Assembly: GCF_964656455.1 (NCBI RefSeq)
Contig: NC_135716.1
Coordinates: forward strand, 105,184,389-105,248,388
Length of the DNA: 64,000 nucleotides
Source: Halichoerus grypus
Taxonomy: Eukaryota; Chordata; Mammalia; Carnivora; Phocidae
Direction of reading: 5' to 3'
Under the pieces are notes generated by a model. It was not told where the DNA came from. It saw only the letters and a program-made list of their open reading frames with translations, and did no database searches. The translations under genes and the position numbers were made by a program. Shown here piece after piece: positions 36,194 to 48,224 of the stretch. Numbering within the stretch: the first letter of the stretch is position 1; each line of letters begins with the position of its first letter.

Positions 36194-37314
36194 ATATGAA
36201 AAAAATTTCAGAACAATATGCAAAGAATGATACTATTTCTATTACAAAACTAAAGCTATATCTTTTTGCAAGTATAAGAAACTGTATATAAAGTCTTAAA
36301 GGGAAACATACTGAACTGATAGCAATGGTTGCTTTTGGGAAAGCAAATGGAATTAAATGGTATCATGTAGAATTTTATCTTTATTGTTTCAGTTTCTACA
36401 ATCAAAACACGTAGATATAGTATCTATGTAATTCATAATAATTAAAAAATCGGAACACAAGAAAAAATACACTAAACATTTTGGGCCATTTTTGGGGGTG
36501 GGGAGATCTGGGAAACCATAGGGACTGGTTGGTGTTCATTTGATTTTATCCCTTTAGAAGGCCCTTTTTGCCTATGCTGGTCCATTCTTGCATAAAAAGT
36601 TATCTTAAACTCTGTGCTCCATTCCAGAATTAATCTGGATCAGTACTTTTAGCCATTCCATTACTCCTCACTCCTGCTTTTCTTGGTTGTCAGGCTTCCT
36701 TATTTTGGCCACATATTTCCGCTTTCATTTTCATACTAGTTGCTTTGGTTAATGCCCAGGTTTGGATATGCTCTCCTTATTTTAATATTGTTTCATTGGC
36801 AGGATCTTATGTTTGGTATTTGCCTTCAGGTTTTAGGCAACTAGAGGCTTTTGAGTAAAGGCTTTTGCTTCTATATTCAATTTTGGGGCAATATAGGATA
36901 GACAAACTCCTGCTTCCTCTGGTGGAGTTGAGGGTGAGAATCATATTCACCTCAATTCACTCATGTTCTAGGATTATTTTTCATTCTCAGAGGAGATGAT
37001 GCTGTTTCATCATATTCTGGGGGTTCCTGAGGATTGGGACCTTATATTACTTATTTTTATGCTTTATGTTTGTTGAATTTAAAATTCTACTTTGAAGGCT
37101 TACCTAATGGAGAAAAAGTATTCTTGCAAAAATGGTTAGAGCTGCCGGCTTTCGTTATAAATGTCACCCTGACTATGTAATGTTTTGTGCAAAAAAGAAA
37201 CCAATGACTTTTTACTCAGTTAATAAATGTATTACTTCTCATTCTGACTGTGGAGAGCATGGTTTCTTTTCAGTATTAAGATTATATTACATTTGTATAT
37301 ATTTATAGATTTCT
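36194..37314. other. Intergenic, nothing firmly recognised
   Basis: Part (36240-36420) looks like old repeat text, unassigned. No gene. Confidence 0.45.
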
Positions 37315-37537
37315 CTTTTTTAAAGAGTTATTTATTTATTTGAGAGAGAGAGAGATTGTGTGCGTGTGTGTGCGCGTGCGTGCACATGTGCACTAGAAGG
37401 GGGAGGGGCAGAGGCAGAGGAAGGGAGAGAATCCTCCAGCAGACTCTGCACTGAGCACAGAGCTGGACTCTGAGATAGTGACCTGAGCTGAAATCAAGAG
37501 TCAACCACTTAACCAACTGAGCTACCCAGGTGCCCCT
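37315..37537 (-). mobile_element. CAN SINE with (GT)-rich insertion
   Basis: A GTGTGCGTGTGTGTGCGCGT tract (37356-37386) replaces part of the usual GA run on the + strand. Confidence 0.9.
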
Positions 37538-37620
37538 AAACTACATTACATCTGTATATATTAAAGGTACTGACTTAACACAATAGGACCTAAGCCATCT
37601 TGTAAATAAATCGCATTTTA

Positions 37621-37813
37621 TTATTATTTATTTATTTATTTATTTATTGAGAGAGAGAATGATAGAGAGAGAGCATGAGAGGGAGGAGCGTCAGAGGGAG
37701 AAGCAGACTCCCTGCTGAGCAGGGAGCCCGATGCGGGACTCGATCCTGGGACTCCAGGATCATGACCTGAGCCGAAGACAGGCGCTTAACCAACTGAGCC
37801 ACCCAGGCGCCCC
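37621..37813 (-). mobile_element. CAN SINE
   Basis: Duplication AATAAATCGCATTTTA at 37605-37620 and AATAAATGGCATTTTA at 37814-37829; lies 83 bp from the preceding SINE. Confidence 0.95.
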
Positions 37814-38364
37814 AATAAATGGCATTTTAAAAAGTCACATAGCCCAAGAGCTGCTAAAACAAAATTCTGCAGTAAATTATACTATTCCTTCATTGTTAAA
37901 ACTTGGGAAATAAAAAAAAAACCCTAGGTTATTACTGAGTAGAACTAGGTTATTACTAAATAGATGCTATATTCTTCCTTTCCTTGATTCTTTTTAAATT
38001 TCTTTTCTAATTTGCTTTAATTGGTTTAATAACAGATATGGTAGAAACTTGAATGTAGTATAACCCTAAATGATAGAAAATATTAGAAGCCACTGATTGT
38101 AATTGCCAAGACTTTTAACTTTATATCATGTCTCTAAATGATCAATAGAGATTTTATTGACGATTTGGTAAAGCTGAATCAAACTTTTAATATTTTACTT
38201 TAATCAGTGTTGCCATCTCTGGCACATAATTACAGAGTATTAATATTGTCTTGCACTAAATTAAAATGCTACAAAAGAAAATAATGTAATTAAAGAGGAC
38301 GAAGAATGTCTGCCATGCTTTCATTATAATCAATAAACTGGCCTTAAAATGAACTGAAATTCAA

Positions 38365-38558
38365 GGGGTGCCTGGGTGGCTCAGTTGGTTAAGTGTCTTT
38401 CTTCAGTTCAGGTCATGATGATCTCAGGGTCCTGGGATCAAGCCCTGCATCGGGCTCCCTGCTCAGTGGAGTCTGCTTCTCCCTTCCCCGCACCCCCACC
38501 CCCCCACTGCTCATGCTCTCTGTCTCTCTCAAATAAAGAAATAAAATCTTTTTTAAAA
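38365..38558 (+). mobile_element. CAN SINE
   Basis: Perfect 17-bp duplication AATGAACTGAAATTCAA at 38348-38364 and 38559-38575; a GATGAT slip in the CATGATGATCTCAGGG stretch. Confidence 0.95.
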
Positions 38559-38939
38559 AATGAACTGAAATTCAAGTCAAGTTTGAAGAGGGGTCAAACA
38601 GAAGAAGGGGCTTTCTAGTATCTTATCTTTCTGTTACTTAAATTAAAGTGAGATCTTATATTTAACATCTATTTTTTGCGTTCCTAAAAAGAGGTATTGA
38701 AAGTAATGACATAGTCCCTACCCCAGGGATTGCTTAAAGTATAGTTTTCATCCATTGGTACTGACTACTTGGTATAGTGTATTGAGAAGGATCTGAAATC
38801 ATGTCCAGTTTAGTAGAGAAGAGATTATAAATAATTGATGATGATGACTGCTTGCGTGTGGGACTAGCATCTTATGTAATGTGTATTTCCTTACTCTAAT
38901 ACAAGACGTTAAAGGTAGTGAGATATTATCTCATGAAAA

Positions 38940-39085
38940 CATCAAATAACCCTACATCTGTATCCTTATCTTCTTTATGCAAATGAAGAAAGTAAGAGTA
39001 GGAGGTTAAGTAATTTGCCAGAAGTCAACCAGCTATTAAAGAACAGAGCTGGGATTTCAACCGAAGTGGGTCGGACTTCAGAGAA
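38940..39085 (-). repeat. MIR SINE
   Basis: GGTTAAGTAATTTGCCAGAA and ACAGAGCTGGGATTTCAACC are the MIR core read in reverse. Confidence 0.75.
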
Positions 39086-39544
39086 TATGATCGTTTTACT
39101 TGGTCATATGGTCAATTTATAATGGAGGAACTAATATTAGTTCTGATTATCAGAAAAGTTTCATGGATGAATTGGGACTTTTGCTAAACCTTGGAGAATG
39201 TGTGGCGTTTAATATGTGGGAAGAAATGTGATAAGAGAACAGCATTAGCAAATGTGGAAAGATGAGAATAAGACTTGGTGTTTCATGGAGTGATTGAGTC
39301 AGCAGTACCTGGTGGAAAGCAATGAGGATGTTGTTAAGTGTGGCCAGGTGATGGAGTGCTTTAAATGTCAGGAAGAGTATGGATTTAACTCTATAAGCAA
39401 TGGTAAGTCACAGAACATTATTGATAAAAGTATTACTTTAGGAAGATCCATGCAATGTTGGACTATTGTCAGCAGGCTTCATGGGGGTCATGAGAGCAAG
39501 TAGGAGAGATTAGTTCCAGAGAATTTGAGCATAGGTAATTATAG

Positions 39545-39735
39545 TGCACACATTTTATTGAACAACTTCTTTGTTTAGACATTGAACTAAGCACTTGACA
39601 TATGTTATCTTAGTTAATCCTCACAACAATATTATGTATTGTGATCTTCATTTCATGGTGAGAAAACAGGTTTAGAGAGGTCGAGATCACAAAGTTTAGT
39701 GGTGGAGCTGATCTTCAATCCTGGGTGATCCGATT
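39545..39735 (-). repeat. MIR SINE
   Basis: ACTAAGCACTTGACATATGT, TTAGTTAATCCTCACAACAA, GAGGTCGAGATCACAAAGTT in reverse-MIR order. Confidence 0.85.
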
Positions 39736-40024
39736 CCCCTGCTCAGAATAAATAAGTAGGAAGGCCTGTATATGAGTGTTGAGAAAGGAGGAACTGATAA
39801 TTGACTTGGGGAGATATTAAAAGCACTTGGTTTCAACATTTTGGCCTGCTGCCCACAGTAAGAAATAAATGCTCAACCCAGGACATATCAACTCACGGAT
39901 ATAATCTGAATTAGACCCATGAAACAGCATTTATTTACCCTTATTATATATAATGTGCTCTAATGTTTTCGTTATTTTATTAATATTTTTCTGATTGTTA
40001 CTCACTAAAGACTTTAAGTAGTTT

Positions 40025-40139
40025 TTTAAAAGCTTATTTGTTTATTTTAAGTAATCTCTACCCCTAATGTGGGGCTCAGCCTCATGACCCTGAGATCGAG
40101 AGTCATGTGCTCTTCCGACTGAGCCAGCCAGGTGCCCCA
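40025..40139 (-). mobile_element. Old-type short CAN-related SINE
   Basis: TTAAGTAATCTCTACCCCTA, TGTGGGGCTCAGCCTCATGA, CGACTGAGCCAGCCAGGTGC; lacks the GA-rich module. CACTAAAGA(C/T)TTTA on both sides. Confidence 0.88.
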
Positions 40140-40284
40140 CCCACTAAAGATTTTATATTCTACTAATAAATTTGTTGTGGCTCCAAACTGAAAAACTCTG
40201 AGCTATAAAATATGAAAGAGACAAAAAGCTGAAAGTCATCTCTAGGTTTTGCTTGAGCGTTGATAAAAATGCAGGAGAAACTGG

Positions 40285-40960
40285 CAAGGGCTATTGATTA
40301 AGTTTCCTGTAGCTCTGGAACAAATGACCACAAACTTGGTGGCTAAAACAGCAGACATTTATTCTCTTGCAATCCTGGAGGCCAGAAGTCCCAAATCAGT
40401 AGCACTGGAGCAAAGTCAAGGTGAAGCAGAACCACTTCCTCCAGAGGCTCTAGTTGAGAATCTGTTCCTTGTCTCTTCAACTTCTGGTGGCTATTGGCAT
40501 CATTGTGGCTGCATCACTCCAGTGTTTACCTCCATGGTCACATTGTCTTCTTCTGTGTGTAATCTCCCTCTGCCTCTTCTTTCTTTATTTATTTTTAAAA
40601 AGGCTTTATTTATTTTACAGAGGAAGAGAGAGAGAGAGAGTGAGCATGTGAGTGGGGGGAGGGGCAGAGGGAGCGAATCCTCAGACTCCCCACTGAGTGT
40701 GGAGCCTGATTCCAAGACCCATGAGATTATGACCTGAGCCAAAACCAATAGTCAGATGCTCAAAAGACTGAGCCACCCAAGCACCCCCTTCAGCCTCTTC
40801 TTTTAAGAACACTTGTGACTGCAGTTAGGGCACACTTAGATAATCCAGGATAATCTTTCTATCTCAAGATTCTTAACCCAATGACATCTGGAAAGCAATG
40901 AGAACTGCACATCTACAGGAACATGGGTTTATCAGGTAATTATGCCCCTCCCTCCCTCCC
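40285..40960 (-). repeat. MaLR-like LTR split by a SINE
   Basis: ATGACCACAAACTTGGTGGC, AATCCTGGAGGCCAGAAGTC, CTTCTGGTGGCTATTGGCAT, GGCTGCATCACTCCAGTGTT, then after the SINE ATAATCCAGGATAATCTTTC. Consistent with a MaLR LTR on the minus strand. Confidence 0.7.
40585..40789 (-). mobile_element. CAN SINE, older subtype, within MaLR LTR
   Basis: AAAACCAATAGTCAGATGCT older-type body; TGCCTCTTCTTTC / AGCCTCTTCTTTT on either side. Confidence 0.9.
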
Positions 40961-42017
40961 TTCCTCTCCTCCCCCCTGCCTCTCTTTCTTTTGTTCTTCC
41001 TTTATTATCCACCCAAGAAATCACAATATATTAGACATAGAGCCACTTTGTACAAATATAGGATAGTGCCTAGCACAGTATCTGCCATATAGTAGGTGTT
41101 TGATAAAATAGCTATTGAATGATTGTGATAATTCTTTTTTTTTTTTTTTAAGTGACCTGTCATTCTAAAAAATCTAGTCTTTTTCTGGCCCATTGTATGT
41201 CTCTTCTTGGCCAACAGAAACCTGCTTTCACAATTTGGCAGGAGACCTTAGAGAACATAAGGTTCTGGTTGTAACCCTTCATTTTTACTCTTGAGGTAAC
41301 AAAAACAGAGGATAAGTGATAGCAGTGAAGATAAAGAGGGAACGAATTTGAATAAGAGGACAAAATTAAAGGCCACATGAGAATGGGTCCATTTTAGATG
41401 GTGGGTTTGGGATTTATTGAGTCGAGGCAGGGTCTAATCAATTGGAGATGTTCTACTTGAATCCCATTTATGAAATGCTCAGTATCATAGAAAAGGCAAG
41501 TTTATGTTTGGTCCATCAGACATCATTCAGTTTTGGCAGTGAGGTTCAGGGTAGATAGTAGCTGTGGCTTAGAACCCTGTCTTACCTCTTTTCTCTGCCT
41601 GACCTTGGGCAATTTACTTAGCTCTGCATTGCCCTCAGCACTCAGCGGTAGAATGTCTATAATACTGTAATACCTTTCACTTAGGGTTCTTGTGAGAGTT
41701 AAGATAGTGCATGTGCCTTGGTCAAAATGAAATGCTTCTTATTCTTGCTATACTTTATTTGCCTTATTCATTCTCATTCTCTCATGAATATACACTGGAG
41801 TTTTCCAGTGGCTCTGTGATGTGTCATATGATACTGCAACAGATCACATACAGAAGATGTGAGAATCCAGCTATCCTCTGTTAAGCCAGGCACTTAAGAG
41901 ATTTGCAAAAATTTAACAACACTCTTCTCACTAAAGTCTTATTTTTGGCAAACAATCATAACAGCAATAGCGAAAAAAATACTATGTTAACGCATAATGG
42001 ATTTATTTTTATCATTT
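40961..42017. other. Intergenic; one MIR, otherwise unassigned
   Basis: No gene. Holds the MIR at 41555-41720 and an L2/MIR-like tail near 41060-41125. Confidence 0.5.
41555..41720 (+). repeat. MIR SINE
   Basis: CTGACCTTGGGCAATTTACT, then AGGGTTCTTGTGAGAGTTAA, in MIR order. Confidence 0.8.
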
Positions 42018-42029
42018 AAAAATGAATTT

Positions 42030-42224
42030 GGGGCGCCTGGGTGGCTTAGATGGTTAAGCGTCTGCCTCTGGCTCAGGTCATGATCCCAGGATCCTGGGAT
42101 CGAGTCCCGCATTGGGCTCCCTGCTCAGCGGGGAGCCTGCTTCTCCCTTTCCCTTTACTGTCTCCCCTGCTTGTGTTCTCTCACTCTGTCAAATAGATGA
42201 ATAAAATCTTTTAAAAGAATTTAA
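42030..42224 (+). mobile_element. CAN SINE
   Basis: Near-consensus head GGGGCGCCTGGGTGGCTTAG. Duplication AAAAATGAATTT at 42018-42029 and 42225-42236. Confidence 0.95.
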
Positions 42225-42659
42225 AAAAATGAATTTGTAAGTATTGAAATATTTCTCACTTTTAATTTTTAATACATATAATGATAGATATCACCCATAT
42301 AAATGAATATCTCTTTGGGGTCCACAGTAATTTTTAAAAGTTGTAAAGGAGTCTGGACCAAAAAATTTGAGAACTGCTAATGTAGAGGCATGAGAATGGG
42401 ATCCAATAGGATAGTATCAACTTCTCAGAGTCTGAGCTCCATTGAACATCTTACTAAATTTGGTTCCTTTTGGGAACAGCTGACAAGGAGCTGATGAAGA
42501 AAGAGCCTGGTAGAGGTGGACATCTGGCAGGGAGTGATAAGGGGAGTTACAGCTGGGGACTTTAGGGGAAATGGTAGGCCTGGAAAAGGGTGCTTTTAGA
42601 TAGAGCTAATCCTCTCTGTTCAGTTCTTCCCACTGTGCCACTTCCCACTACTATTTATT

Positions 42660-42912
42660 TAGTTTTTCAAGTTTTTATTTAAATTCCTGTTAGTTAACAC
42701 AGTGTAATATTAGTTTCAGGTGTAGAATTTAGTGACTCAGCACTTCCATACAACACCCAGTGCTCATCACAAGTGCCCTCCTTAATCCCCATCACCTCTT
42801 TCACCCATCCCCCTGCCCACCTCCCCTCTGGTAACCCTTAGTTCTCTACAGTTAAGAGTCTGTTTCCTGGTTTGCCTCCGCCCCCCGCCCCCCCCACCCA
42901 TGTTCATCCGTT
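42660..42912 (-). mobile_element. L1 3' end fragment
   Basis: AACACCCAGTGCTCATCACA and GTGCCCTCCTTAATCCCCAT mark the carnivoran L1 3' UTR in reverse; a C-rich slippage tract lies at 42880-42897. Confidence 0.88.
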
Positions 42913-43232
42913 TAAGAGTGCTTTAGGATGTAAGATTACAATAATATATTCTAAGAATTATTTGTCTTATAGGTTTTTTTTTTTTTTTCAATCATGCTTT
43001 TGGCATGCAAAGTGTCCACTGGGGACTATTTCTGGAAAAGGTTTAATTATGACTGCAGAAATCTCTGTCGTCACCTGAGGCTTTATACAGAAGGAATGAA
43101 GCTCTACTTAGTTTGAGTCTATTCACATTTCACACAGCTTTAGAATAGAGAACCGGCTCTCTGGCATCTTTTTTAAAAGCCTCTCTCTAAAATCCTATAA
43201 AGAGGGGTTTTTGTTAATTGTGACTAGTTCTT

Positions 43233-43405
43233 TTTTTTTTTTTAAGATTTTATTTATTTGACAGAGAGAGACACAACGAGAGAGGGAACACAAGCAGGGG
43301 GAGTGGGAGAGGGAGAAGCAGTCTTCCCGCGGAGCAGGGAGCCTGATATGGGGCTCGATCCCAGGACCCCGGGATCATGACCTGAGCCGAAGGCAGATGC
43401 TTAAC
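43233..43405 (-). mobile_element. CAN SINE, head-truncated
   Basis: Stops after CAGATGCTTAAC and lacks the outer head (GACTGAGCCACCCAGGCGCC). Duplication GACTAGTTCTT at 43222-43232 and GACTAGGTCTT at 43406-43416. Confidence 0.92.
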
Positions 43406-43416
43406 GACTAGGTCTT

Positions 43417-44224
43417 AAGAAGAAAGATTAAAGTGATGGTGTTCTTTCACTTCTCTTCTCTCCTTTTAAAATGGTTTTAGAGAATTTAGTAGTGTTGATT
43501 GCCAACCAGGGATCACAGGTCAGAGTGTATATGACATCATTTATTTTCCAGTCTGCACTTGTGATTCATAGCTCACAGGGGAACGTTTAATATTTGTAGA
43601 TACATTGTCTTTTCCTAGCCCTAAAAATGTTCTTCTGCAAAAAAAATCTTGTGCAAAACAAAGATTAAAGGAATGAAAGAAATGAAAACTAAACTCCTAA
43701 GTTTCTGAGTGAATTTTGCAAACTAAAACTCTTTTGCATGGTATCATTTACTTTCCAAGGTTTCAGTTCTATGCAATCTGATTCTTTTGCACCTTTTATA
43801 GTTAATTGAAATAGTTTGCTAATTACGGTTATGCCTTAAGAGTTGCCAGAAAAAACAATGAATTATTTTTTTAGTATAATTATATTCCAAATACTGCATA
43901 GAACAATATTTATATTGGTTGTTTATCTGAAATTGAGTTTAAGCAGGCAACCAGTATTTTAATTTGCTAAATTTGGGAACCCTACCTAAGCACAACTAGG
44001 TTCCTTTGTTTGTCTTTACTTAGAATATATAGAATATATAGAACAGATATGTATTTCCAAGTGGTTTTGTAGTTAAAGGCACACAATTTTCTCAAGGAAA
44101 CAACTATTACTTGGCAAAATGCTCTTGTATGTAAAACAGAACCCTTAATTCTCGGAAATGGAGTCCAAAAACTAGTACTGATCTACTGGTCTTGCAAATC
44201 AAGTTTTGCTGCTTAGCTTGGGAA
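43417..44224. other. Upstream flank of FRRS1, no repeat recognised
   Basis: 800 bp of repeat-poor, A+T-rich sequence leading to the probable promoter; may hold distal regulatory sites. Confidence 0.5.
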
Positions 44225-44303
44225 ACGTAGCCTTCTGGTTACTGGGTACGCGGGCTCCACCCAGCTGCTGAAAGGAGATACAAATTGTAACAAAACCGGA
44301 AGT
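44225..44303 (+). promoter_or_regulatory. FRRS1: Probable FRRS1 core promoter with ETS-type element
   Basis: An AACCGGAAGT motif (44294-44303), the classic ETS/GABPA binding core often found at the start site of TATA-less mammalian promoters, sits about 26 bp upstream of a strong splice donor. The surrounding 100 bp is locally richer in G+C and has a few CpGs (for example ACGCGGG near 44249), but it is not a full CpG island. No TATA box is visible. The start site is not determinable from sequence; it probably lies between 44250 and 44300. Assignment to FRRS1 follows from strand, distance and the lack of another + strand gene. Confidence 0.55.
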
Positions 44304-44329
44304 TGGCTGGGCTGCCTTCGCTTCTCAAG
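44295..44329 (+). other. FRRS1: Probable FRRS1 non-coding exon 1 (3' end at donor)
   Basis: The sequence CTTCTCAAG is followed by GTAAGC, an excellent splice donor (GT at 44330-44331). The coding start lies 11 kb downstream and begins directly after an acceptor, so a 5' untranslated exon is required, and this is the best candidate. The upstream edge is arbitrary because the start site is unknown. A different or additional 5' exon within 44.4-55.4 kb cannot be excluded. Confidence 0.5.
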
Positions 44330-45411
44330 GTAAGCGTGTCCTTCTGTTCTCTTTAAGTCAGAGCTCTTTGCAAAGCGTTTAAAAATTGAAGCCAGCTAAG
44401 GCGACAGTACTGAGAGCAGGCGACTGTGATGATGGGGGCGGTCGGCGATGCAGAATGAATGCTTTAACAAATTATGTTCTGGAGCTTGTATTGAGCTAAT
44501 GAGTTTTCACAAACGAGTTAGGATAATAAGATGTCCTGTGACTTTGACTAACGAGCTTTAATCCCAAGAAATGGGTGATTAAAAGTAGAGTCATGCTTGG
44601 GGTCCTGAAAAGCATGGACTTTATTCATGCACGTGTGTTTCTTTCTCCTTTTTAAAAAAAATTTGAAACTGTGGAAACTCTCTTTTATAATTAAACTTAA
44701 TGGCATAATTACCTGTATGCAGATTACTTAGAGCCTTAGTTGGTTTTTAAAGTATGTTTTAATTTAGAAATTTTAGCTCCCCCCACCCCCTACCCCTGGT
44801 GTGCATTTAGAATTTCAGAAAGGCTCTGGTAAGACCTTTGCCACCCCCTCCTTTTTTTTTTTTTTTTTTTTTAATCTTGTCAGTGCTTACCTAGGGGCAA
44901 AGGAGATTTTTCAGTTTGTAAATGTGTTATCAGGGATATTTCTTTACAAAGCTAAACTTTTAAGCTCAGATACTTTCTTTTTCTTCTGAATTAAAGAAAA
45001 AGTGGAAATATTTGAGTACTATACAGAGGTAGAGGCTAAAATTTGGTTTATTAATTTGTTGAAAACAATGAGCTAGACATTTTATTTTGTTTAAGGGGAT
45101 GAGTTCTGGTAATTTGCTTAGTAAGCCAACATGTTGACTATTTTGGCCAAGTGTAGCTTCTGTTTCAGAGCTCTCCATTTGCGTAATGTCAGATTCTCTG
45201 GAAATCACACTGTACAAGCGCTGTTTTCAAGGTTGTCTGCTAGTCAGTGGGAAAGGGGATCAACAAGCTGGCCACAAGACAAGTCACCAGTTGGGGCAAG
45301 TGTGATAACATTTTTTATTAGCAAAAGCAAAGCTTCTGGAGGTTCCAAAGAGAGAGCAGTTACAGAAGGTGACAGAATTGGGCAAGACTCCATGGAAAGA
45401 AGGAGATTTTA

Positions 45412-45607
45412 TTTATTTTTCTTTTAATTTATTTTTTATTTAAATTCAATTAACATATAATTTATTATTGGTTTCAGAGGTAGAGGTCAGTGATTCATCA
45501 GTCTTATATAGTACCCAGTGCTCATTACATCACGTGCCCTCCTTAATGTCCATCACCCAGTTACCCCCACCTTTCTCCCCTCCAGCAGTCCTCAGTTTGT
45601 TTCCTAC
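45412..45607 (-). mobile_element. Very short L1 3' end insertion
   Basis: 196 bp of L1 3' UTR. Flanked by AAAGAAGGAGATTTTA (45396-45411) and AAAGAAGATTTTA (45608-45620), so it is a complete but heavily 5'-truncated insertion. Confidence 0.85.
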
Positions 45608-45639
45608 AAAGAAGATTTTAATGGGAGACCTGGTTTATG

Positions 45640-45835
45640 GTGTGCACTGTGCTAGATGTTTCATATGTATTGCTTTATTTAACCTTCACAAAGCACCTTG
45701 GTATTTGTTGCATTTTCTCTTAACAAAATGAGAAAACCAAAGCCTGGTGAGGTTAAATAATCTGCCCACAGTCACTAAGATGGTGCCTGCTGGATTCAAA
45801 CCTGCAGCTGGATTCGAACTATGTGATTTTGACGT
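45640..45835 (-). repeat. MIR SINE
   Basis: ACTGTGCTAGATGTTTCATA, TTTAACCTTCACAAAGCACC, GAGGTTAAATAATCTGCCCA, GATTCGAACTATG in reverse-MIR order. Confidence 0.85.
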
Positions 45836-46369
45836 CCAAACTGTTCACTGTCTCATAGGATACATTTGAAATGGACCTTGAAAGAGGGGAGGAGGTTTTA
45901 TTTACTAAAACAAAAACAAACAAAAGCAGTGAAAGTAACATAGAATGTTTGAAAATAGATAAAAGAAAAAAGCTAAGTAGTTTTATTGTATTTCTTTACA
46001 GTCTTTATATATCTGTATTTTGTAGTTATAAATTATTATCTTTTATTATAAAGCACTACATGCTTTAAAATTTTTAGATTATTTTTATATTATAAACACT
46101 ACATGCTTTTAAAAAAATATGCACAATACAATGAGGATTAAAAAGAGGAAGTCCACTCCTCTTCCCCTATTGAAAACACTCTCCTGGGGGTAACCACTCT
46201 TGAGAACTGTTAAAGTGTGGGGTAGGAGGTTTTTTTTTTCTTTTCCCTTTAACTTTTAAGTAACACTTCTTTCAATATACTACATATCTTTTCGTAATCT
46301 GCTTGTTTTCATTCCTCAGTGTGGCAGGAGCATGTTTCCACTTAAGTATATGCAGACTCATGTCTTAGG

Positions 46370-46455
46370 GCTTTTGTGAAACAAGTTGATACTTGCAAAG
46401 CACTTAAAAGAATACCTAGCTCCCATAAAGCACTCAGTAATTATTAGCTGTTATA
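46370..46455 (+). repeat. MIR SINE tail
   Basis: GCAAAGCACTTAAAAGAATA, AAAGCACTCAGTAATTATTA match the MIR 3' end. Confidence 0.65.
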
Positions 46456-46474
46456 TTTGTCATTGACTTTTCTT

Positions 46475-46674
46475 TTTTTAAAAATGTTTTTCCTTTATTT
46501 TTATTTATTTATTTGACAGAGAGAGAGAGCACAAACAGGGGGAGTGGCAGGCAGAGGGAGAGGGAGAAGCAGGCTTCCTGCTGAGCAAGGAGCTCTGATG
46601 TGGGGCTTGATCCCATGACCTGAGCCGAAGTTAGACGCTTCACCACTTAACTGAGTGAGCCACCCAGGCACCCC
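46475..46674 (-). mobile_element. CAN SINE
   Basis: Perfect 15-bp duplication GTCATTGACTTTTCT at 46460-46474 and 46675-46689. Confidence 0.96.
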
Positions 46675-46689
46675 GTCATTGACTTTTCT

Positions 46690-47005
46690 ATTTCATTCTT
46701 TTAAGTGAGTGAGTATACAGTATTCTATAGTCTGGATATAGTGCAGCTTATTTTTGTAACCACCCAAATTGTCTTAAATTTTTGTTACTACAAATATAAT
46801 TTTTGTCTAACTGTGCGAGTTTTTGTAGGATAAATTCCTAGAAGTGAAATTCCTAGGTCAGAGGTTAAGCATATTTTAGTTTAGTAGGATACTGTCAAAT
46901 TTCCTCCAAAAATATTGTGCCAGTTTACACTTTTCACTCTGTATGTGTGCTCATTTTTCTACATTCTTGCTTATACTGGATATTAGCAGTCTCTTGCATT
47001 TATCC
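46690..47005 (-). repeat. Old L1 fragment
   Basis: ATAAATTCCTAGAAGTGAAA, CCTAGGTCAGAGGTTAAGCA, CCAGTTTACACTTTTCACTC resemble ancient L1 text in reverse. Text at 46100-46320 may belong to the same element. Confidence 0.55.
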
Positions 47006-48224
47006 ATGAAATGACAGGCAATGAATTTTTTTTTTTTTACATAAAAAGCATAGTGTACAGAGATTTTTGTATATTATTTTTTCCCATTTAACATCTGTTT
47101 TTACACGGGTAAGAATTTGATGCATGAAATAATGGAGGTCCCAGTTAGAAGGCAGGACATGGATAGAAAGAAGGAGTGGTGCTTATTCCAGGAGTTAGTA
47201 CAAATGGTACGTTGTTGCAAGAGCATGGGAGAAAAAAATCCTTAAAATGGGGTTGGGCTGAATAGTATGAAACATTAAATGTCTAAAGTTTTTGTCCTTA
47301 ATTTAATAATTCCTGGGAAGCTGATGAAGGTTTCTGGGGAGAAGAGTGGTATGATAAGAATTGTGCTTTAGGAAAATGATCTCTGATGTTGTGTAGGACA
47401 GATTAGAATGGAGATAAAGAAACAGAGAGGCCAATTGAGAGTGTTTCATTAATTTTGGTGACAGACAATGAAGGCTTTGTGCTTGGAGGTGATGGCAGAA
47501 TGGAAAGTGGCAGACAGATGTAATAGAATGGACAGTAGAAGAGAGATGCAAAAGGGATAGGTAGGAGGGTGAAAGGGTGGAGGGAGAATCTGAAGAGGTT
47601 GTTTGGAAATTGGGGTCTAAAAGAGTATTTGGGGTCAAGTCTTGAGAATATGGGGTTTCGAGTATTGCTGACCAGAAACGTGTTGACAGGCCACCATCAG
47701 AATAGGGAAGTCAGATGTAAGAGCTAGTCTGGAGGAAAAGATGATGAATTTCACTGCAGACAAATTAAGCTTATTGTCCTCCAAACAGAAATCTATGTAG
47801 AGTTGGAAATTTGAGTGAAAGCATTGTTCAGATGTGGGGTGGGGGCAATCGGAAGATTTGGGAGATATCTTAGGGATGAAAACAGGCCATGGAAACCATG
47901 ATGAGCTTGCAGAGAAATGTGGGGGCCAAGGTAAAAAGTCTTGGGAATGGATACGTTCATGTATGAGGCATGAAGAGGAACCAGACTTAATTACAATATT
48001 TTTACAATGACTATTTCTGACATTTGACCTCGGATCTAGGTAGACAATCCTTTAACGGCCCTCAAAAGTCTATGCCCACTTTTTTGTCTCCATCTTTGGT
48101 TCTTTTATTGCTCCTGTTCAAATTATGTACATTCTGAACCTGTTTTCCTCCATAATGCCTTGTTTACTTACCATGTCAGCCTTAAGGGTCTGATCTGAAG
48201 TTACGGATGGCTTATTGGTTAAAA
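47006..48224. other. Intronic, unassigned
   Basis: Purine-rich sequence at 47300-47950 looks like ancient LINE debris but I cannot assign it; no exon-like block. Confidence 0.4.

Noticed and set aside
40294..40737. 147-codon open frame
   Set aside because: It runs through a MaLR LTR straight into an antisense SINE, so it cannot be a conserved protein.
45120..45310. Possible extra FRRS1 5' exon in intron 1 (98-codon open frame)
   Set aside because: No convincing acceptor-donor pair around it and the open frame continues into an L1 insertion.
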